Counted from the first letter of the stretch, positions 52,882 to 63,315 are shown. The stretch is 64,000 nt of DNA from Methylobacterium sp. E-045 (GCF_022829685.1 NZ_JAKSYE010000064.1:124001-188000); one strand, 5' to 3'. Program-made: numbers and translations. The notes: generated from the letters alone by a model not told the origin.

Positions 52882-53349
52882 ATGAAGAGCAAGCGGACGA
52901 CCCTCGTCCACCTCATCTATTTCTCGCGCCTCAACCTCGCCGCCGATGCGGCGGGACGGACCCGGCAGCTCGGAGAAATCACGCGCCAGGCGCAGAAGAA
53001 GAACGAATTCTCCGTCATCACCAGCTTCCTGCTGGTGGAACAGAATTTCGCAGCCCAGATCATTGAGGGCGAACGCACCTCGGTGAACGAAACGTTCGGA
53101 CGGATCAGCAACGATACCCGGCATCGCGACGTCCAGATCGTCGAGTGGCGCGAGATAGTGAAGCGGGAATTCGTGAATTCCTTCGTGACCGTCATCCGCA
53201 ACCCCGCGAACGACGCGACCTTCCAGAAGGCCGGCCTGCTGCCGATGTTTCAGCGCGGCACGCCAAAAGGCGGGGTGATCCATTCCCTCGCCATCGCCCT
53301 GCAGGCCGAATCGATGGCGAAGCAGGGCATCGACCATCTTTTCGTCTGA
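52882..53349 (+). CDS. BLUF-domain blue-light sensor protein
   Basis: 155 residues from ATG 52882, directly after GGAGAGGG; a longer frame from 52834 lacks this site. The BLUF domain covers about residues 8-95: LVHLIYFSRLNLA has the flavin-pocket Tyr13, KKNEFSVITSFLLVEQNF has Asn41, and FAAQIIEGE has Gln59; the Asn-Gln spacing of 18 is that of AppA and Slr1694. Insertion of four residues lies between Tyr and Asn. RISNDTRHRDVQIVEW closes the domain. A 55-residue helical C-terminal tail follows, with no enzymatic domain, so it acts probably through protein contacts. Divergent from flgE and followed by a response regulator 55 bases on. Confidence 0.88.
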   Translation: MKSKRTTLVHLIYFSRLNLAADAAGRTRQLGEITRQAQKKNEFSVITSFLLVEQNFAAQIIEGERTSVNETFGRISNDTRHRDVQIVEWREIVKREFVNSFVTVIRNPANDATFQKAGLLPMFQRGTPKGGVIHSLAIALQAESMAKQGIDHLFV

Positions 53350-53404
53350 TTCTGCATCTCAGCCATCCTGACGTCGGATATCCGACTTTGAGCTTCGAAA
53401 GCCC

Positions 53405-53857
53405 ATGAGTGAGACGCCACCGATCCTGATTGTCGACGATCAGGAGAAACTGCTGAAGCTCGTCATCCTTCTGTTGACGCGGATCGGATTCCCCGATGTC
53501 GACGGCGTGACCAGCGGTACGGAGGCGCTGGAGCGGCTGCGCGAGCGCAAGTACGCCCTCGTGATCTCGGACCTGATGATGGAGCCGATGGACGGGCTGA
53601 CGCTTCTGCGCGAGATCCGCGGCGACGATGTGCTCATGAACACGCCCTTCATCCTCACCGAGGCGTCGTTCGATTTCGAGGACATCAACCTCGCGCACCA
53701 GGCCGGCGCCGACGCCTTCATCCTGAAGCCGTTCGACATGTCGGTGCTGAAGTCGAAGCTGAAACAGGTGATCAACCGCAAGCCCCGCCGCCGCGAGGCA
53801 CCGCTGGCCGCGGAATCCGCGTTGAGCGTCGACTTCCCGATGCTCGGCAAGTTCTGA
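53405..53857 (+). CDS. Single-domain response regulator (CheY-like)
   Basis: 150 residues, ATG start. Receiver domain 6-125: acidic Asp11/Asp12 in ILIVDDQEKLL, phosphoacceptor Asp56 in LVISDLMMEPMDG, Thr85 in FILTEASFD and Lys108 in AFILKPFDMSVL. A short 25-residue C-terminal tail has no DNA-binding domain. Such regulators act on flagellar motors or relay phosphate. It lies downstream of the BLUF gene on the same strand, so the two may form an operon; the kinase that phosphorylates it is not next door. Confidence 0.88.
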   Translation: MSETPPILIVDDQEKLLKLVILLLTRIGFPDVDGVTSGTEALERLRERKYALVISDLMMEPMDGLTLLREIRGDDVLMNTPFILTEASFDFEDINLAHQAGADAFILKPFDMSVLKSKLKQVINRKPRRREAPLAAESALSVDFPMLGKF

Positions 53858-53943
53858 TGACCTCCTCCGCCGCACGGGGTGTCGCCGGGCTCGGGGGACC
53901 ACGAGGCACGGGGAGAGGTACCGCGCCGTAGTCCGGCCGGGAT

Positions 53944-54780
53944 TTAGTCCAACGCCCGTGCCATGGCGACGAAGCCTTCCACCGGGACCTCCTCCGCGCG
54001 GGCGGTCTCGGCGATGCCCGCCGCGTCGAGCAGGCGCGACGGATCGGGGGTCGCCGCCTTCAGGCTCTGGCGCAGCATCTTGCGGCGCTGGCCGAACGCC
54101 GCCCGCGTGACGCGTTCGAGCGCGGTCACCGAACAGGGCAGGGGGGCACGCCGCGGCTTCAGGTGGACGACGCTCGATGTCACCTTGGGCGGTGGCACGA
54201 AGGCCGAGGGCGCCACGTCGAACAGGATGTTCGCCTCGGTGCGCCAGCCGCAGAGGACGCCCAGGCGCCCGTAATTCGCCCGGTCTGATTCGTCGGCGAC
54301 GATCCGCTCGGCGACCTCGCGCTGGAACATCAGCGTGAGGGAGTCCCACCAGGGCGGCCAGGCCGCATCGGTGAGCCACCCCGTCAGCAGGGACGTCCCG
54401 ACATTGTAGGGCAGGTTGGCGACGATCCGCACCGGGCCATCACCCACAAGGGGGCGCGGATCGAACTTCAGCGCGTCGGCATCGACGACGTCGAGGCGGC
54501 CCGGATAATGAGCGGCGATCTCGGCCAGAGCGGGCAGGGCGCGGGGATCGCGCTCGATCGCCACCACGCGGGCGGCGCCCGCCGAGAGAAGGGCGCGGGT
54601 CAGGCCGCCGGGGCCCGGCCCCACCTCCACCACGGTCACTCCCTCCAGGGGGCCGGCGGCGCGGGCGATCCGCCCGGTGAGGTTGAGGTCGAACAGGAAG
54701 TTCTGACCCAGCGCCTTCTTCGGCGCGAGGTCGTGCTTCAGCACCACGTCGCGCAGGGGGGGAAGTCCGTCCTCGCTCAC
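53944..54780 (-). CDS. rsmA: 16S rRNA dimethyladenosine transferase RsmA (KsgA)
   Basis: Dimethylates A1518 and A1519 of 16S rRNA with SAM during 30S assembly. 278 residues from a GTG (54780) that overlaps the pdxA stop (GTGA). [20 protein letters not shown] at the start, SAM motif [16 protein letters not shown], catalytic [11 protein letters not shown], then [12 protein letters not shown] and [14 protein letters not shown]. Last gene of the lptF-lptG-lptD-pdxA-rsmA series. Confidence 0.96.
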   Translation of the reverse strand: MSEDGLPPLRDVVLKHDLAPKKALGQNFLFDLNLTGRIARAAGPLEGVTVVEVGPGPGGLTRALLSAGAARVVAIERDPRALPALAEIAAHYPGRLDVVDADALKFDPRPLVGDGPVRIVANLPYNVGTSLLTGWLTDAAWPPWWDSLTLMFQREVAERIVADESDRANYGRLGVLCGWRTEANILFDVAPSAFVPPPKVTSSVVHLKPRRAPLPCSVTALERVTRAAFGQRRKMLRQSLKAATPDPSRLLDAAGIAETARAEEVPVEGFVAMARALD

Positions 54781-55796
54781 GCGTGCTGCCCCGCAAGTCT
54801 CGCGGCGAGCCGCAGGGCGCCCATCAGACTGTCCGGCCGCGCCACGCCCTTGCCCGCGATGTCGAACGCGGTGCCGTGATCCGGTGAGGTCCGGATGAAC
54901 GGCAGCCCCAGCGTGACGTTGACGCCGTCGTCGAAGGCGATGGTCTTGATCGGGATCAGGGCCTGGTCGTGAGTCGGCGTCAGCGCGACGTCGTAGGCCG
55001 CCCGGGCGCGGGGATGAAACAGCGTGTCCGCCGGGAGCGGGCCTCTGATGTCGATCCCCTCGTCTTGGAGCTGCGCCACGGCGGGTTCCAGGACGTCGCG
55101 GTCTTCCGTCCCCATGGTGCCGGCCTCGCCCGCATGGGGGTTCAGCCCCGACAGGACGAGGCGGGGACGGGCAATCCCGAAACGCTCCGTGAGGTCGCGG
55201 GCCACGATGCGTGCCGTCCGGACCACGAGATCCTGGGTCAACAGGTCGGGCACCCGGCGCAGGGCGACGTGGATCGTCACCGGAACCACGGCCAGGGTCT
55301 CGCTCCACAGCATCATCACGGGGAGTGGCGCGGCCTTGCCGGGCTCGGCCGCCAGGGCAGCGAGGAACTCCGTATGGCCGGGATAGGCGAAGCCGACACT
55401 GGTAAGGACGTATTTCGCGATCGGATTGGTGACGAGGGCGATCGCCTCGCCCGACCGGACCAGACCCACCGCCGTCATGATCGATTCGAGGGTCGCGCCG
55501 GCATCGGCCGCGCTCGGCCGTCCCGCCACCGCACCGACACGGGCTCCGCTCGGCAGCGGCATCACCGGAAGCGCGCGGGGAAAGACCTCGACCGCGAGAT
55601 CGGGGCCCACTGCCGCCACCGGGACCTGAAAGCCGAGGCTGCTCGCCTGCGCCTCGATGAAATCGGGATCGCCGATGAGGAAGAACGGTGGAAGCCCGGG
55701 GCCCTCATCGCGTGCAAGCCATGCCATGAGCGCGATCTCGGGCCCGATGCCGGCGGGATCGCCCATCGTGAGCGCAATGGGTCTGTGCACCGTCAT
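54777..55796 (-). CDS. pdxA: 4-Hydroxythreonine-4-phosphate dehydrogenase
   Basis: NAD-dependent step of the DXP-dependent vitamin B6 pathway. 339 residues, ATG start. [19 protein letters not shown] at the N-terminus; metal ligands expected in the histidines of [22 protein letters not shown] and [12 protein letters not shown]; ending with [20 protein letters not shown]. Coupled to rsmA by overlap; lies 50 bases after lptD. Confidence 0.96.
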   Translation of the reverse strand: MTVHRPIALTMGDPAGIGPEIALMAWLARDEGPGLPPFFLIGDPDFIEAQASSLGFQVPVAAVGPDLAVEVFPRALPVMPLPSGARVGAVAGRPSAADAGATLESIMTAVGLVRSGEAIALVTNPIAKYVLTSVGFAYPGHTEFLAALAAEPGKAAPLPVMMLWSETLAVVPVTIHVALRRVPDLLTQDLVVRTARIVARDLTERFGIARPRLVLSGLNPHAGEAGTMGTEDRDVLEPAVAQLQDEGIDIRGPLPADTLFHPRARAAYDVALTPTHDQALIPIKTIAFDDGVNVTLGLPFIRTSPDHGTAFDIAGKGVARPDSLMGALRLAARLAGQHA

Positions 55797-55845
55797 AGCC
55801 TGTCGTGGTCGCCGGATGAGGGCGGGACCGGGCTCTCGCCCGATC

Positions 55846-58536
55846 TCACCGGGTGGCCGCGATGCCGTCGGCCGTGCTCGCGATGTTGACGTTCTGGCGC
55901 AGGTCGACCTCGCCGAGGGTCTTTAACTCGATGCGCAGCAGCACGGTGCGGTTGCGCTCCGTCACCCCGAGGGCCGCGGCCGTCGGAGAGACGATGTAGT
56001 TGAGCGAGAAGGTGGTGCACTCGTCCTGATAGCCGCCGCCGACGCTCAACCCGGCGAGGTTGGCGCGGCCGGGATTGGTGTAGACCGGCGCCGCGCCGAC
56101 AGGATTGGCGAGGTAGGAGGTGTAGGCGTTGGCGAAGGTATCGCGCACGTCGAGATAATGCGTGAGATCGACGAGGGCCGAGCCGGTGACGAACCAGTTC
56201 GGGGTGATGTGGTAGGTCGCCGACGCGGTCAGGCCCTCTCTGCGGTTGTTGAATCCGAGCAGGGGCTGAGCGGCATAGTAGGAATAGAACATCGACAGAT
56301 CGATGGGCGCGAAGGGGTGGAGGCGCGCGATGACGCCCGTCTCGACACGGTTGACGCTGAAGTCCCGCTGTTCGAAGCGCGCGCGGGTGACGAAGGTGAT
56401 GTTCTGGTTCGGCGAGAGCTGGAACCGGCCGACATAGTCGGATTCCCGGCGCTCCAGGCCGGAATCGAGACCGACATTGGCGAGATCGCCGCGCCGGAAC
56501 GAGTTGACCCCGGCGACCTGGATGGATTCGCCGAACATCACGTTCGCGTACCAGCCCGACGGCGTCACCACGGAGTATTGCGCGCCGAGATTCGTGCGCA
56601 CGCCTCCTTCGACACGGTCGTAGCCGGAGAACTTGTCCCACTCGAACAGTGACGTGTCGTCGAAGACGAGGCTCTGCGCGTCCTCGTTGGGCAGGCGGCC
56701 GATATGCGTCTCGCTCGGACGGATCACGACCTGCGCGATGGGTTCGAGGGTGTGGACGCCGAGGGGGCCGAAATTGCTCACAAAGGGATAGCGGTAATCG
56801 AGGCCCACCGCCGGCATCACCCGGCCCGAGAAATCCGAATCCGTGGTGCTGATCGTCTGCGCCAGGGCGTTCTGATAGCCGGAATTGCGTGGGTCGACGA
56901 AGAAGGCGTCCGTGCGCAGGTAGGCAAAGGGCGTGAAGACTTGGCCGGCATCGTCGATGAAGGTCCGGCGCCACGACAGCTGCGCGGATGCGCGCGTGTT
57001 GCTCCCCGACAGACCGCGGATGATGCAGGTGCTGCGCGTGAAGGTGGTGCAGGTCTCGTAGAGCGGATAGGTCACCCCGTTGACCGTGGGGTTGAAGTAG
57101 TACGAGCCCGTGCGCGGGATGGCCTGGAAATCCGTGGCCTCGCGATCGAGATGGGTGATGTTCGCCTCGAAACGCACCTCGCCGCCGAGGAAGCCCGGAC
57201 CGTTGATGCGCTTGTCGTAATCGATCACTGGCGCGACGACCGGCTGCTCCTTCTGCCAATCGTAGCTCGACAGGCCCTTGAAATAGTAGGCGCGCGCCTC
57301 GAACCACGAGCGGTCGCCCTGGCCGATCAGGTAGGCTGTCGACACCGCCTCACGGAAGTAATCCGTGGTGATGCTCGAATTGCGGACGCGGTAATTGTCG
57401 AGGAACCACTTGTCGGTGACGCCGACCACGTCCCAGCCGGTGCGCCAGCGGTCGTTGATGTAGAACTGGCCCGTGGTCTCGATCGAACCGCGGAAGTCGC
57501 GGTCTCCCGCACCGAGCGGGCCGGGGAGGAAGGCGCTGGGCGTCGTCTGGAAGATGCCGCTGGCGCGAATGGTGTACGTGCCGGTCTCGAGGCGGTGACG
57601 CAGCTCGCCCTGCCCGAGAAGCCCCTGCTTGCTCAGGAAGGACGGCGTCAGGGTGAGGTCGAAATTCGGCGCGACATTGATGAAGAATGGCGTCGAGATG
57701 CCACTGCCGAGGGCGGTGGAGGTGACGAAGCGCGGCGTGAGGAAGCCGGTCTTGCGCTTCACCGTCGGATCCGGGGCCTCGAAATACGGCAGGTAGCCGA
57801 CGGGGATGCCGGCGATCTCGAGGGTCGATTCCTCGAAGCCGATCGTGTGCGTCTCGTTGTTGTGGATGATCTTGGCGGCGCGCACCTGCCACAGCGGCGG
57901 CGTCTCCGGATTGTTCTTGCACGGCTCGCAGGCCGTGTAGGTGCCGGACTCGAAGGTCGTCTGCTCGCCGTCCACCCGCTCGCCGCGCGGCGCGGAGAAG
58001 CGCGTGCGCACCGGCTGGCCCCGCATCTCGACGGTCTGCTGGATGCGCAGGGCGTCCACGAATCCGTTCCGGAAATCGTCCGTCAGCTCCATCGTGTCGC
58101 CGGTCACGACGGCGCCGGTCTCGTCGGTGAGACGGACATTGCCCTCCGCGAAGACACGGCTGCTGGCCCGGTCGTAGCGCACGCGGTCGGCCTGAAGGGT
58201 GCGCGGGCCGTAATGCAGCTCGGCATTGCCGCGGGCCGTGACGGTGTTGTTGTCGTTGTCGTAGATCAGCTCGGCGGCCTCGACGAGGAGCCGCTCGGCC
58301 GGCTTGCCCGTGGGCGCGGGCTGCGCGGCGGCCTTCGGCGCCGCGGCGTTGCGGGCCTGGCTCTTGTCGCCCCGGCCGGCCGCCTGCGCGCTCGCTCCAT
58401 CGGAGCCGAGCGTGAGCGCGGCGCTGGAGACGAACGCCAGCAACCCGGCGAGCTTCGCGATGTCGGAGACTGTACGCAACCCGTGTCCCAACCTCTGCCT
58501 CGGCCCCGTTTCGCGTCCCGTCACCGACAACGGCAT
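55846..58536 (-). CDS. lptD: LPS-assembly outer-membrane protein LptD
   Basis: Outer-membrane beta-barrel that, with LptE, inserts lipopolysaccharide into the outer leaflet. 896 residues from ATG 58536, which overlaps the lptG stop (TGATG). Signal-type hydrophobic segment (about 27-48) then an Ala/Pro/Gln linker. The periplasmic OstA/beta-jellyroll domain (about 85-210) shows AELIYDNDNNTVTARGNAEL and VVTGDTMELTDDF. The long barrel carries repeated aromatic-rich strands. Cysteines occur as CEPC near residue 195 and again in the barrel (CTTF, STC), enough for disulfides. The surA gene that often follows in relatives is absent; pdxA comes next. Confidence 0.93.
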   Translation of the reverse strand: MPLSVTGRETGPRQRLGHGLRTVSDIAKLAGLLAFVSSAALTLGSDGASAQAAGRGDKSQARNAAAPKAAAQPAPTGKPAERLLVEAAELIYDNDNNTVTARGNAELHYGPRTLQADRVRYDRASSRVFAEGNVRLTDETGAVVTGDTMELTDDFRNGFVDALRIQQTVEMRGQPVRTRFSAPRGERVDGEQTTFESGTYTACEPCKNNPETPPLWQVRAAKIIHNNETHTIGFEESTLEIAGIPVGYLPYFEAPDPTVKRKTGFLTPRFVTSTALGSGISTPFFINVAPNFDLTLTPSFLSKQGLLGQGELRHRLETGTYTIRASGIFQTTPSAFLPGPLGAGDRDFRGSIETTGQFYINDRWRTGWDVVGVTDKWFLDNYRVRNSSITTDYFREAVSTAYLIGQGDRSWFEARAYYFKGLSSYDWQKEQPVVAPVIDYDKRINGPGFLGGEVRFEANITHLDREATDFQAIPRTGSYYFNPTVNGVTYPLYETCTTFTRSTCIIRGLSGSNTRASAQLSWRRTFIDDAGQVFTPFAYLRTDAFFVDPRNSGYQNALAQTISTTDSDFSGRVMPAVGLDYRYPFVSNFGPLGVHTLEPIAQVVIRPSETHIGRLPNEDAQSLVFDDTSLFEWDKFSGYDRVEGGVRTNLGAQYSVVTPSGWYANVMFGESIQVAGVNSFRRGDLANVGLDSGLERRESDYVGRFQLSPNQNITFVTRARFEQRDFSVNRVETGVIARLHPFAPIDLSMFYSYYAAQPLLGFNNRREGLTASATYHITPNWFVTGSALVDLTHYLDVRDTFANAYTSYLANPVGAAPVYTNPGRANLAGLSVGGGYQDECTTFSLNYIVSPTAAALGVTERNRTVLLRIELKTLGEVDLRQNVNIASTADGIAATR

Positions 58537-59624
58537 CAGCCGTCCTCCTGATAGAGAAGCGTGAGCGTACCGAGAAGACTCCCTACCACGGCCGGGAACC
58601 ATGCCGCCACCGGGGGCGACACGATGCCTGATGCGCCGAGGCCCTCCATGACCTGCCGCGCGACGTAGAGGAAGAACCCCGCCATCACACCGCCAAGCAC
58701 AAGCTTGCCCACTCCACCAAAGCGGAAGAACCTTAAGGAAACGCTGGCTGCCACGAGCACCATGGCAACGAAGAGAATGGGCCTCGCCATGAGGACATCA
58801 TACTGGAGTCGGTAGCGCGTCGCATCCAACCCCGCCCTCTCCGTGCGTGCGATGGTCTCGTTCAGTTGCCAGAAAGGCACAGAATCCGGGGGCGTGAAGC
58901 GCTGCTTGACCTGTCCGGGGTCGAGGTTCGAGGCGAGGATATAGGTGTCATAGCTCTCGGGAGGCTGGCCCTTGGCGAGGAGCCGGGCGTCCTGCAGGGT
59001 CCAGTAGCCGTCATGCAGCGTCGCCCGCGCGGCCTCGATCTGGGACTGAAACACCCCGGCCTCGTCGAACGTATAGACCGACACGCCGGCCAGGGTGGTG
59101 GTGCCCTCGATCGCCGTCCCGGCGCGCAGGATCGCCTGTCCGTCGAGACTGTTCTGGCGGATCCACAGATCCTTGCCGGAATTCGCCTTCGTGTTTTTCG
59201 CGAAGATCTTGGCCTCGATCTCCGTGGAGCGCTGCTTCATCGCGGCGGAGACCGGATTGTAGACCCCCACCGTGAAGGCTCCGATGGCCAGCGCCACCAG
59301 GATGCCCGGCTGGAGGAATTGCCAAGCCGAGATTCCGGCGGCGCGCGCCACCACGAGTTCGAGCTTGCGCGACAATTGCAGCAGGGCCGCCATGGAGCCG
59401 AACAGGATCGCGAAGGGGAGCACGCCCTCGGCCACCGCCGGCGTGCGATAGAGCGAGAGCTGCGCCATCAAACTTGTGGACGCGCCCTCGGTGTCGCCCG
59501 CCCGCCGCAGCAATTCGACGAAATCCAGGGTGTAGACCAGGGCGAAGACGGTGATGAAGACGCCGAGCACCGTGCGCAGGAAGCGCAGGGCGAAGTAGCG
59601 TCCAAGGGTGAAGCCGATCATCAT
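58536..59624 (-). CDS. lptG: LPS export permease subunit LptG
   Basis: Inner-membrane component of the LptB2FG ABC transporter that extracts lipopolysaccharide. 362 residues; two adjacent ATGs, first at 59624. Six helices in the YjgP/YjgQ pattern: N-terminal GRYFALRFLRTVLGVFITVF, then ELLRRAGD and LVVARAAGISAWQFLQPGI, a periplasmic jellyroll domain (about 130-265), then three C-terminal helices. Ten bases after lptF. Confidence 0.93.
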   Translation of the reverse strand: MMIGFTLGRYFALRFLRTVLGVFITVFALVYTLDFVELLRRAGDTEGASTSLMAQLSLYRTPAVAEGVLPFAILFGSMAALLQLSRKLELVVARAAGISAWQFLQPGILVALAIGAFTVGVYNPVSAAMKQRSTEIEAKIFAKNTKANSGKDLWIRQNSLDGQAILRAGTAIEGTTTLAGVSVYTFDEAGVFQSQIEAARATLHDGYWTLQDARLLAKGQPPESYDTYILASNLDPGQVKQRFTPPDSVPFWQLNETIARTERAGLDATRYRLQYDVLMARPILFVAMVLVAASVSLRFFRFGGVGKLVLGGVMAGFFLYVARQVMEGLGASGIVSPPVAAWFPAVVGSLLGTLTLLYQEDG

Positions 59625-59634
59625 GGCGGCGGCC

Positions 59635-60804
59635 TCACCCGTCGCCGAGGCGCGGCCGGCGCATCACGGTGCGGCCGAGATTCGAGAGGGTCCTGGAGAC
59701 GCGCGTGTTCCAGTCCCGCACCGCGGCTCCGTTGAAGACGACGAGGCACGAAATCGCCAGCGCCAGGGCCGGGGCGGCATAGATCGCGATCACGGCGCCC
59801 TGGCTGCGCACCGCCGCGCTGCTGGCGGCAAAGCCCGCGATGCGCAGGACGATGACGGCGATCACGGCACCCGCCATGGCCACGCCGCGGCCCTGACGCG
59901 TCGTGCGCGGGTCGCCCAGAGCGGCGAAGGCGATCAGCGTCAGAGCGAGAGGGTAGAGCCAGGCCGAGAGACGGTCATGCACCTCGGCACGGAAACGGCC
60001 CTTCTGCGACTGGTAATAGGTCTCGCTCGTGTCGGGGAAGAGGAGCTGCGCCGTCGACCGTTCGCGCGGCTTGTAGACGGTATCGCCGTCCGGCGGGGTG
60101 AAGGCCGCGAGGTCCACCGTGTAGCGCTCGAAGGTGATGATCGAGGAATCCCGCGAATCCTTCTGCTGCCGGTGGATGCTGCCCTTCTCGAGGGCGAGAT
60201 AGCTCTGGCCCTCGTAATCCACAGCCTGACCCTGCTCGGCGAGATAGACCACCGTCTTCCCGGCCTCGCGCTTGTCCTGGATGAAGATGCCCTGCAGCGT
60301 TCCGCCCGGGCCCCGCTCGCGGAAATGGAAGGTGATGCCGCTGTCGAGCTCGGTGAACTGGCCTTCCTTGACCACGTTCGCGATGAAGTCGCCGCGTACG
60401 CGGGTCAGGACGTCCCGCAGTTCCTGGAACGAGGACGGCATCACCTGGATCGTGAGGAAGGCGACGCCGGCGCTCACGATCAGCCCCAGGGTGAGGAACG
60501 GGCGCAGTATCCGCCGCGGTTGCATGCCGGCGGCCGACATGACGATGAGCTCGGAATCGCCGTTCAGCCGGTTCAGGGCGTAGACCACGGCGATGAACAG
60601 CGCCACGGGCGCGATCACGGTGATCAGCGTCGGCACCGACAATCCGGTGATCAGGAAGAAGACGATGAGGGTCTGGCCCTTGGCCGTGATCAGGTCGAGT
60701 TCTCGCAGGGCCTGGGTCACCCAGATCGTGCCCGTAAGGCCGATCAGGCAAGCGAGGAAGGCCCCGGCTGCGATCCTGAAAATGTAGCGCTCGATCTGCG
60801 TCAT
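59635..60804 (-). CDS. lptF: LPS export permease subunit LptF
   Basis: 389 residues from ATG 60804 (MTQIERYIFRIAAGAFLACL); upstream frame is unlike the family. ELIVMSAAGMQPRRILRPF is the coupling-helix region facing LptB, a periplasmic domain spans about 130-270, and C-terminal helices include HDRLSAWLYPLALTLIAFAA. First gene of the lipopolysaccharide cluster and divergent from pepA; promoters for both should lie in the 240 bases between. Confidence 0.94.
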   Translation of the reverse strand: MTQIERYIFRIAAGAFLACLIGLTGTIWVTQALRELDLITAKGQTLIVFFLITGLSVPTLITVIAPVALFIAVVYALNRLNGDSELIVMSAAGMQPRRILRPFLTLGLIVSAGVAFLTIQVMPSSFQELRDVLTRVRGDFIANVVKEGQFTELDSGITFHFRERGPGGTLQGIFIQDKREAGKTVVYLAEQGQAVDYEGQSYLALEKGSIHRQQKDSRDSSIITFERYTVDLAAFTPPDGDTVYKPRERSTAQLLFPDTSETYYQSQKGRFRAEVHDRLSAWLYPLALTLIAFAALGDPRTTRQGRGVAMAGAVIAVIVLRIAGFAASSAAVRSQGAVIAIYAAPALALAISCLVVFNGAAVRDWNTRVSRTLSNLGRTVMRRPRLGDG

Positions 60805-61042
60805 CGGATCTCGTGGCGGGCCCTGCGCACGGCTTGCGTGGGAGGCGTCCCACGGGCCTTCCTCATGCCCCCCGGCATCGCGCCCGTCCACCGATGTCGA
60901 TCGCCTTGGGGCGCTTCAATTCAGGCGGTTTCGCGGCGGCCGGATCGCGTTGCGTTCTTCGCATCAACGGGTACACAGGGAGCGTCGCGGCGGCGTGTGT
61001 CGAGCCGCACGAACCAATTCAGACCTTCGGAAAGCGTGACTT

Positions 61043-62539
61043 ATGGCGGACGGTATCACGATCGCATTCGGGCCGCTCGGTCCGGTCGGCCAGGGCGACG
61101 TCGTTCTCTTCGTCGGCGATGATCTGGCCCTCTCGCCTGCGGTCGCACAGGCCCTGGGCCGCGGCGCGGCCGAGCTGGTGGCGCGCGCCGCCGCGAGCGA
61201 GCGCTTCAAGGGCAAGTCGCTGACCTCTCTGGCGCTCCCGGCCCCCGCCGGGCTCGACGCCGACAGGCTCCTCGTCATCGGCCTCGGTTCGGAAAAGGAC
61301 CGCGCCAAGATCGATTGGCCGGCTCTGGGCGGCTATGCCGCGAGCAAGCTCACCGGCCGTCAGGCCCATGTCGCCCTCGACTGGCCCGGCTCGTCGGTGA
61401 GCCCCGCGAACGCCGCCGATTTCGCTCTCGGCGCGCGTCTGCGCGTCTACAGTTTCGACCGCTACAAGACGAAGAAGAAGCCGGAGGGCGAGGAAGGCCG
61501 CGTGACCGCGCTGACCCTCATGGTCAGCGACCCCTCGGCAGCCGAGGCGGCCTCCAAGGTCTCCGAGGCCGTGGCCGGCGGCGTCCTGCTCGCGCGCGAA
61601 CTCATCAACGAACCGCCGAACGTCCTCTATCCGGAGGAGTTCGCGCGGCGCGCCGAGGAATTGACCAAGCTCGGCGTCGAAGTCGAGGTTCTCGGCCCCG
61701 GCAAGCTCGAGGCCCTCGGCATGGGAGCACTCCTCGCCGTCGCCCAGGGCTCCACGCGTGAAGCCCGCGTCGTCGTCATGAGGTGGAACGGCGGCGACGA
61801 TGCGGCCGAGGCGCCGATCGCCTTCATCGGCAAGGGCGTCTGCTTCGATTCCGGTGGCATCTCGATCAAGTCCGCCGGCGGCATGGAAGACATGAAGGGC
61901 GATATGGGCGGCGCCGCCTGCGTCGTCGGGACGATGTATGCCCTCGCTTCGCGGAAGGCGAAGGTCAACGCCATCGGCGCCATCGGCATCGTCGAGAACA
62001 TGCCGGACGGCAACGCCATGCGTCCGGCCGACATCGTCACCTCCATGTCCGGCCAGACCATCGAGATCATCAACACCGATGCCGAGGGTCGCCTCGTCCT
62101 CGCCGACGTGATCTGGCACGTGCAGAGCGCCTACAAGCCGAAATTCATGATCGATCTGGCGACGCTCACCGGGGCGATCATCGTCGCCCTCGGTCAGGAC
62201 ATCGCCGGCATGTTCTCCAACGACGACGCCCTCGCCGCCAAGATCGCCGCCGCAAGCGAGGCCACCGGAGAGGCGGTGTGGCGGATGCCGCTGATCCCGG
62301 CCTACGACAAGGCCATCGACTCGAAGTTCGCCGACATGAAGAACACCGGCGGACGCCACGGTGGTGCGGCCACCGCCGCCTCCTTCATCAAGCGCTACGT
62401 CAACGACGTACCGTGGGCGCATCTCGACATCGCCGGGGTCGCGATGTCGTCGAGCCCCAGCGAGATCAACCGGAGCTGGGGCGCGGGTTGGGGTGTGCGT
62501 CTCCTCGACCGGCTCGTGCGCGACAATTACGAGGCGTGA
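61043..62539 (+). CDS. pepA: Leucyl aminopeptidase (M17)
   Basis: 498 residues, ATG start. Two-metal M17 site: catalytic Lys in [20 protein letters not shown], Asp and Glu in [13 protein letters not shown], Arg in the same segment. Releases N-terminal residues from peptides in the cytosol; in some bacteria it also binds DNA. Its stop overlaps the start of the next gene (TGATG). Divergent from lptF. Confidence 0.96.
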   Translation: MADGITIAFGPLGPVGQGDVVLFVGDDLALSPAVAQALGRGAAELVARAAASERFKGKSLTSLALPAPAGLDADRLLVIGLGSEKDRAKIDWPALGGYAASKLTGRQAHVALDWPGSSVSPANAADFALGARLRVYSFDRYKTKKKPEGEEGRVTALTLMVSDPSAAEAASKVSEAVAGGVLLARELINEPPNVLYPEEFARRAEELTKLGVEVEVLGPGKLEALGMGALLAVAQGSTREARVVVMRWNGGDDAAEAPIAFIGKGVCFDSGGISIKSAGGMEDMKGDMGGAACVVGTMYALASRKAKVNAIGAIGIVENMPDGNAMRPADIVTSMSGQTIEIINTDAEGRLVLADVIWHVQSAYKPKFMIDLATLTGAIIVALGQDIAGMFSNDDALAAKIAAASEATGEAVWRMPLIPAYDKAIDSKFADMKNTGGRHGGAATAASFIKRYVNDVPWAHLDIAGVAMSSSPSEINRSWGAGWGVRLLDRLVRDNYEA

Positions 62540-63315
62540 TGTCGTCCGGCGGCGCGTCCGCGGTGCTTGTCCCGGCCGCCGCCTCACCTCCCGCAGCTGC
62601 GACATTTCCGGTCATGGCTGCGGCGCTTCCTCTGATGGCTGCGGTACTTGCGGTCTGCACCGCAGCCCTGACAGGGCTGAGCCAGGCCTCGGCGCTTCCG
62701 CCCGAGCTGGCGGCGCGGTTCTATGGGTTCTTCCTGCAGCAATACCCGCTCTTCACCTTTGCGCTGATCTACGCTCTCGCGCGGATCGTCGCGATGGCGG
62801 CGGCAAGCACCGCATCGCTCCCCAGGCGCATCGCCGGGGCCTCGGTGGGGGTCGCGCTGGTCCTCGTCCTCGGTCTTTATCCGACCTTCGGCGGTCTCGT
62901 TCTCCGCGCAGGCTTCGCCACCGGGGGCATGACCTTCCTCACCTACCAGCCCATGAGCCTCGCCTTTGCCATCGGTTCTGCGGCATCGGCTTTCGTCTTC
63001 GGGGCGGCGTTGGCCGTGGGCGCGATCCTGATCGGCGGCCGCGCCTCCACGGCATCGTGGGGCCGCCGCCTCGCCACCGGCTTCTTCCGCGGCGGCACGG
63101 GCTTTCTCGCCCTCTGGTTCGCCTTCGCGGTGATCGGGCAGGCCCCGACGGCGGGTTTCGGGCCCTGGCCGCGCCGCGCCCTGTCGGCCGGCGAGACAGG
63201 AGTAGGAATGTCCCTCGTCCTCGCCGCGTTTCTCCCCCATGCCATCCTGGTCTGGCTGGCACTGCGTGACAAATCCCGGAGAACGAAACCCGGTGCCCCA
63301 TCGATTGCGGCTTGA
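62539..63315 (+). CDS. Membrane protein of unknown function, coupled to pepA
   Basis: 258 residues from ATG 62539 within the pepA stop. Five or six hydrophobic segments: about 25-48, 66-90, 100-118, 142-168, 188-205 and 222-242. The N-terminus is Ala/Pro/Ser-rich and the C-terminus charged (DKSRRTKPG). No transport or enzyme motif recognised. The tight coupling to pepA suggests cotranslation, but I would not infer a peptide-related role from that alone. Confidence 0.75.
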   Translation: MSSGGASAVLVPAAASPPAAATFPVMAAALPLMAAVLAVCTAALTGLSQASALPPELAARFYGFFLQQYPLFTFALIYALARIVAMAAASTASLPRRIAGASVGVALVLVLGLYPTFGGLVLRAGFATGGMTFLTYQPMSLAFAIGSAASAFVFGAALAVGAILIGGRASTASWGRRLATGFFRGGTGFLALWFAFAVIGQAPTAGFGPWPRRALSAGETGVGMSLVLAAFLPHAILVWLALRDKSRRTKPGAPSIAA

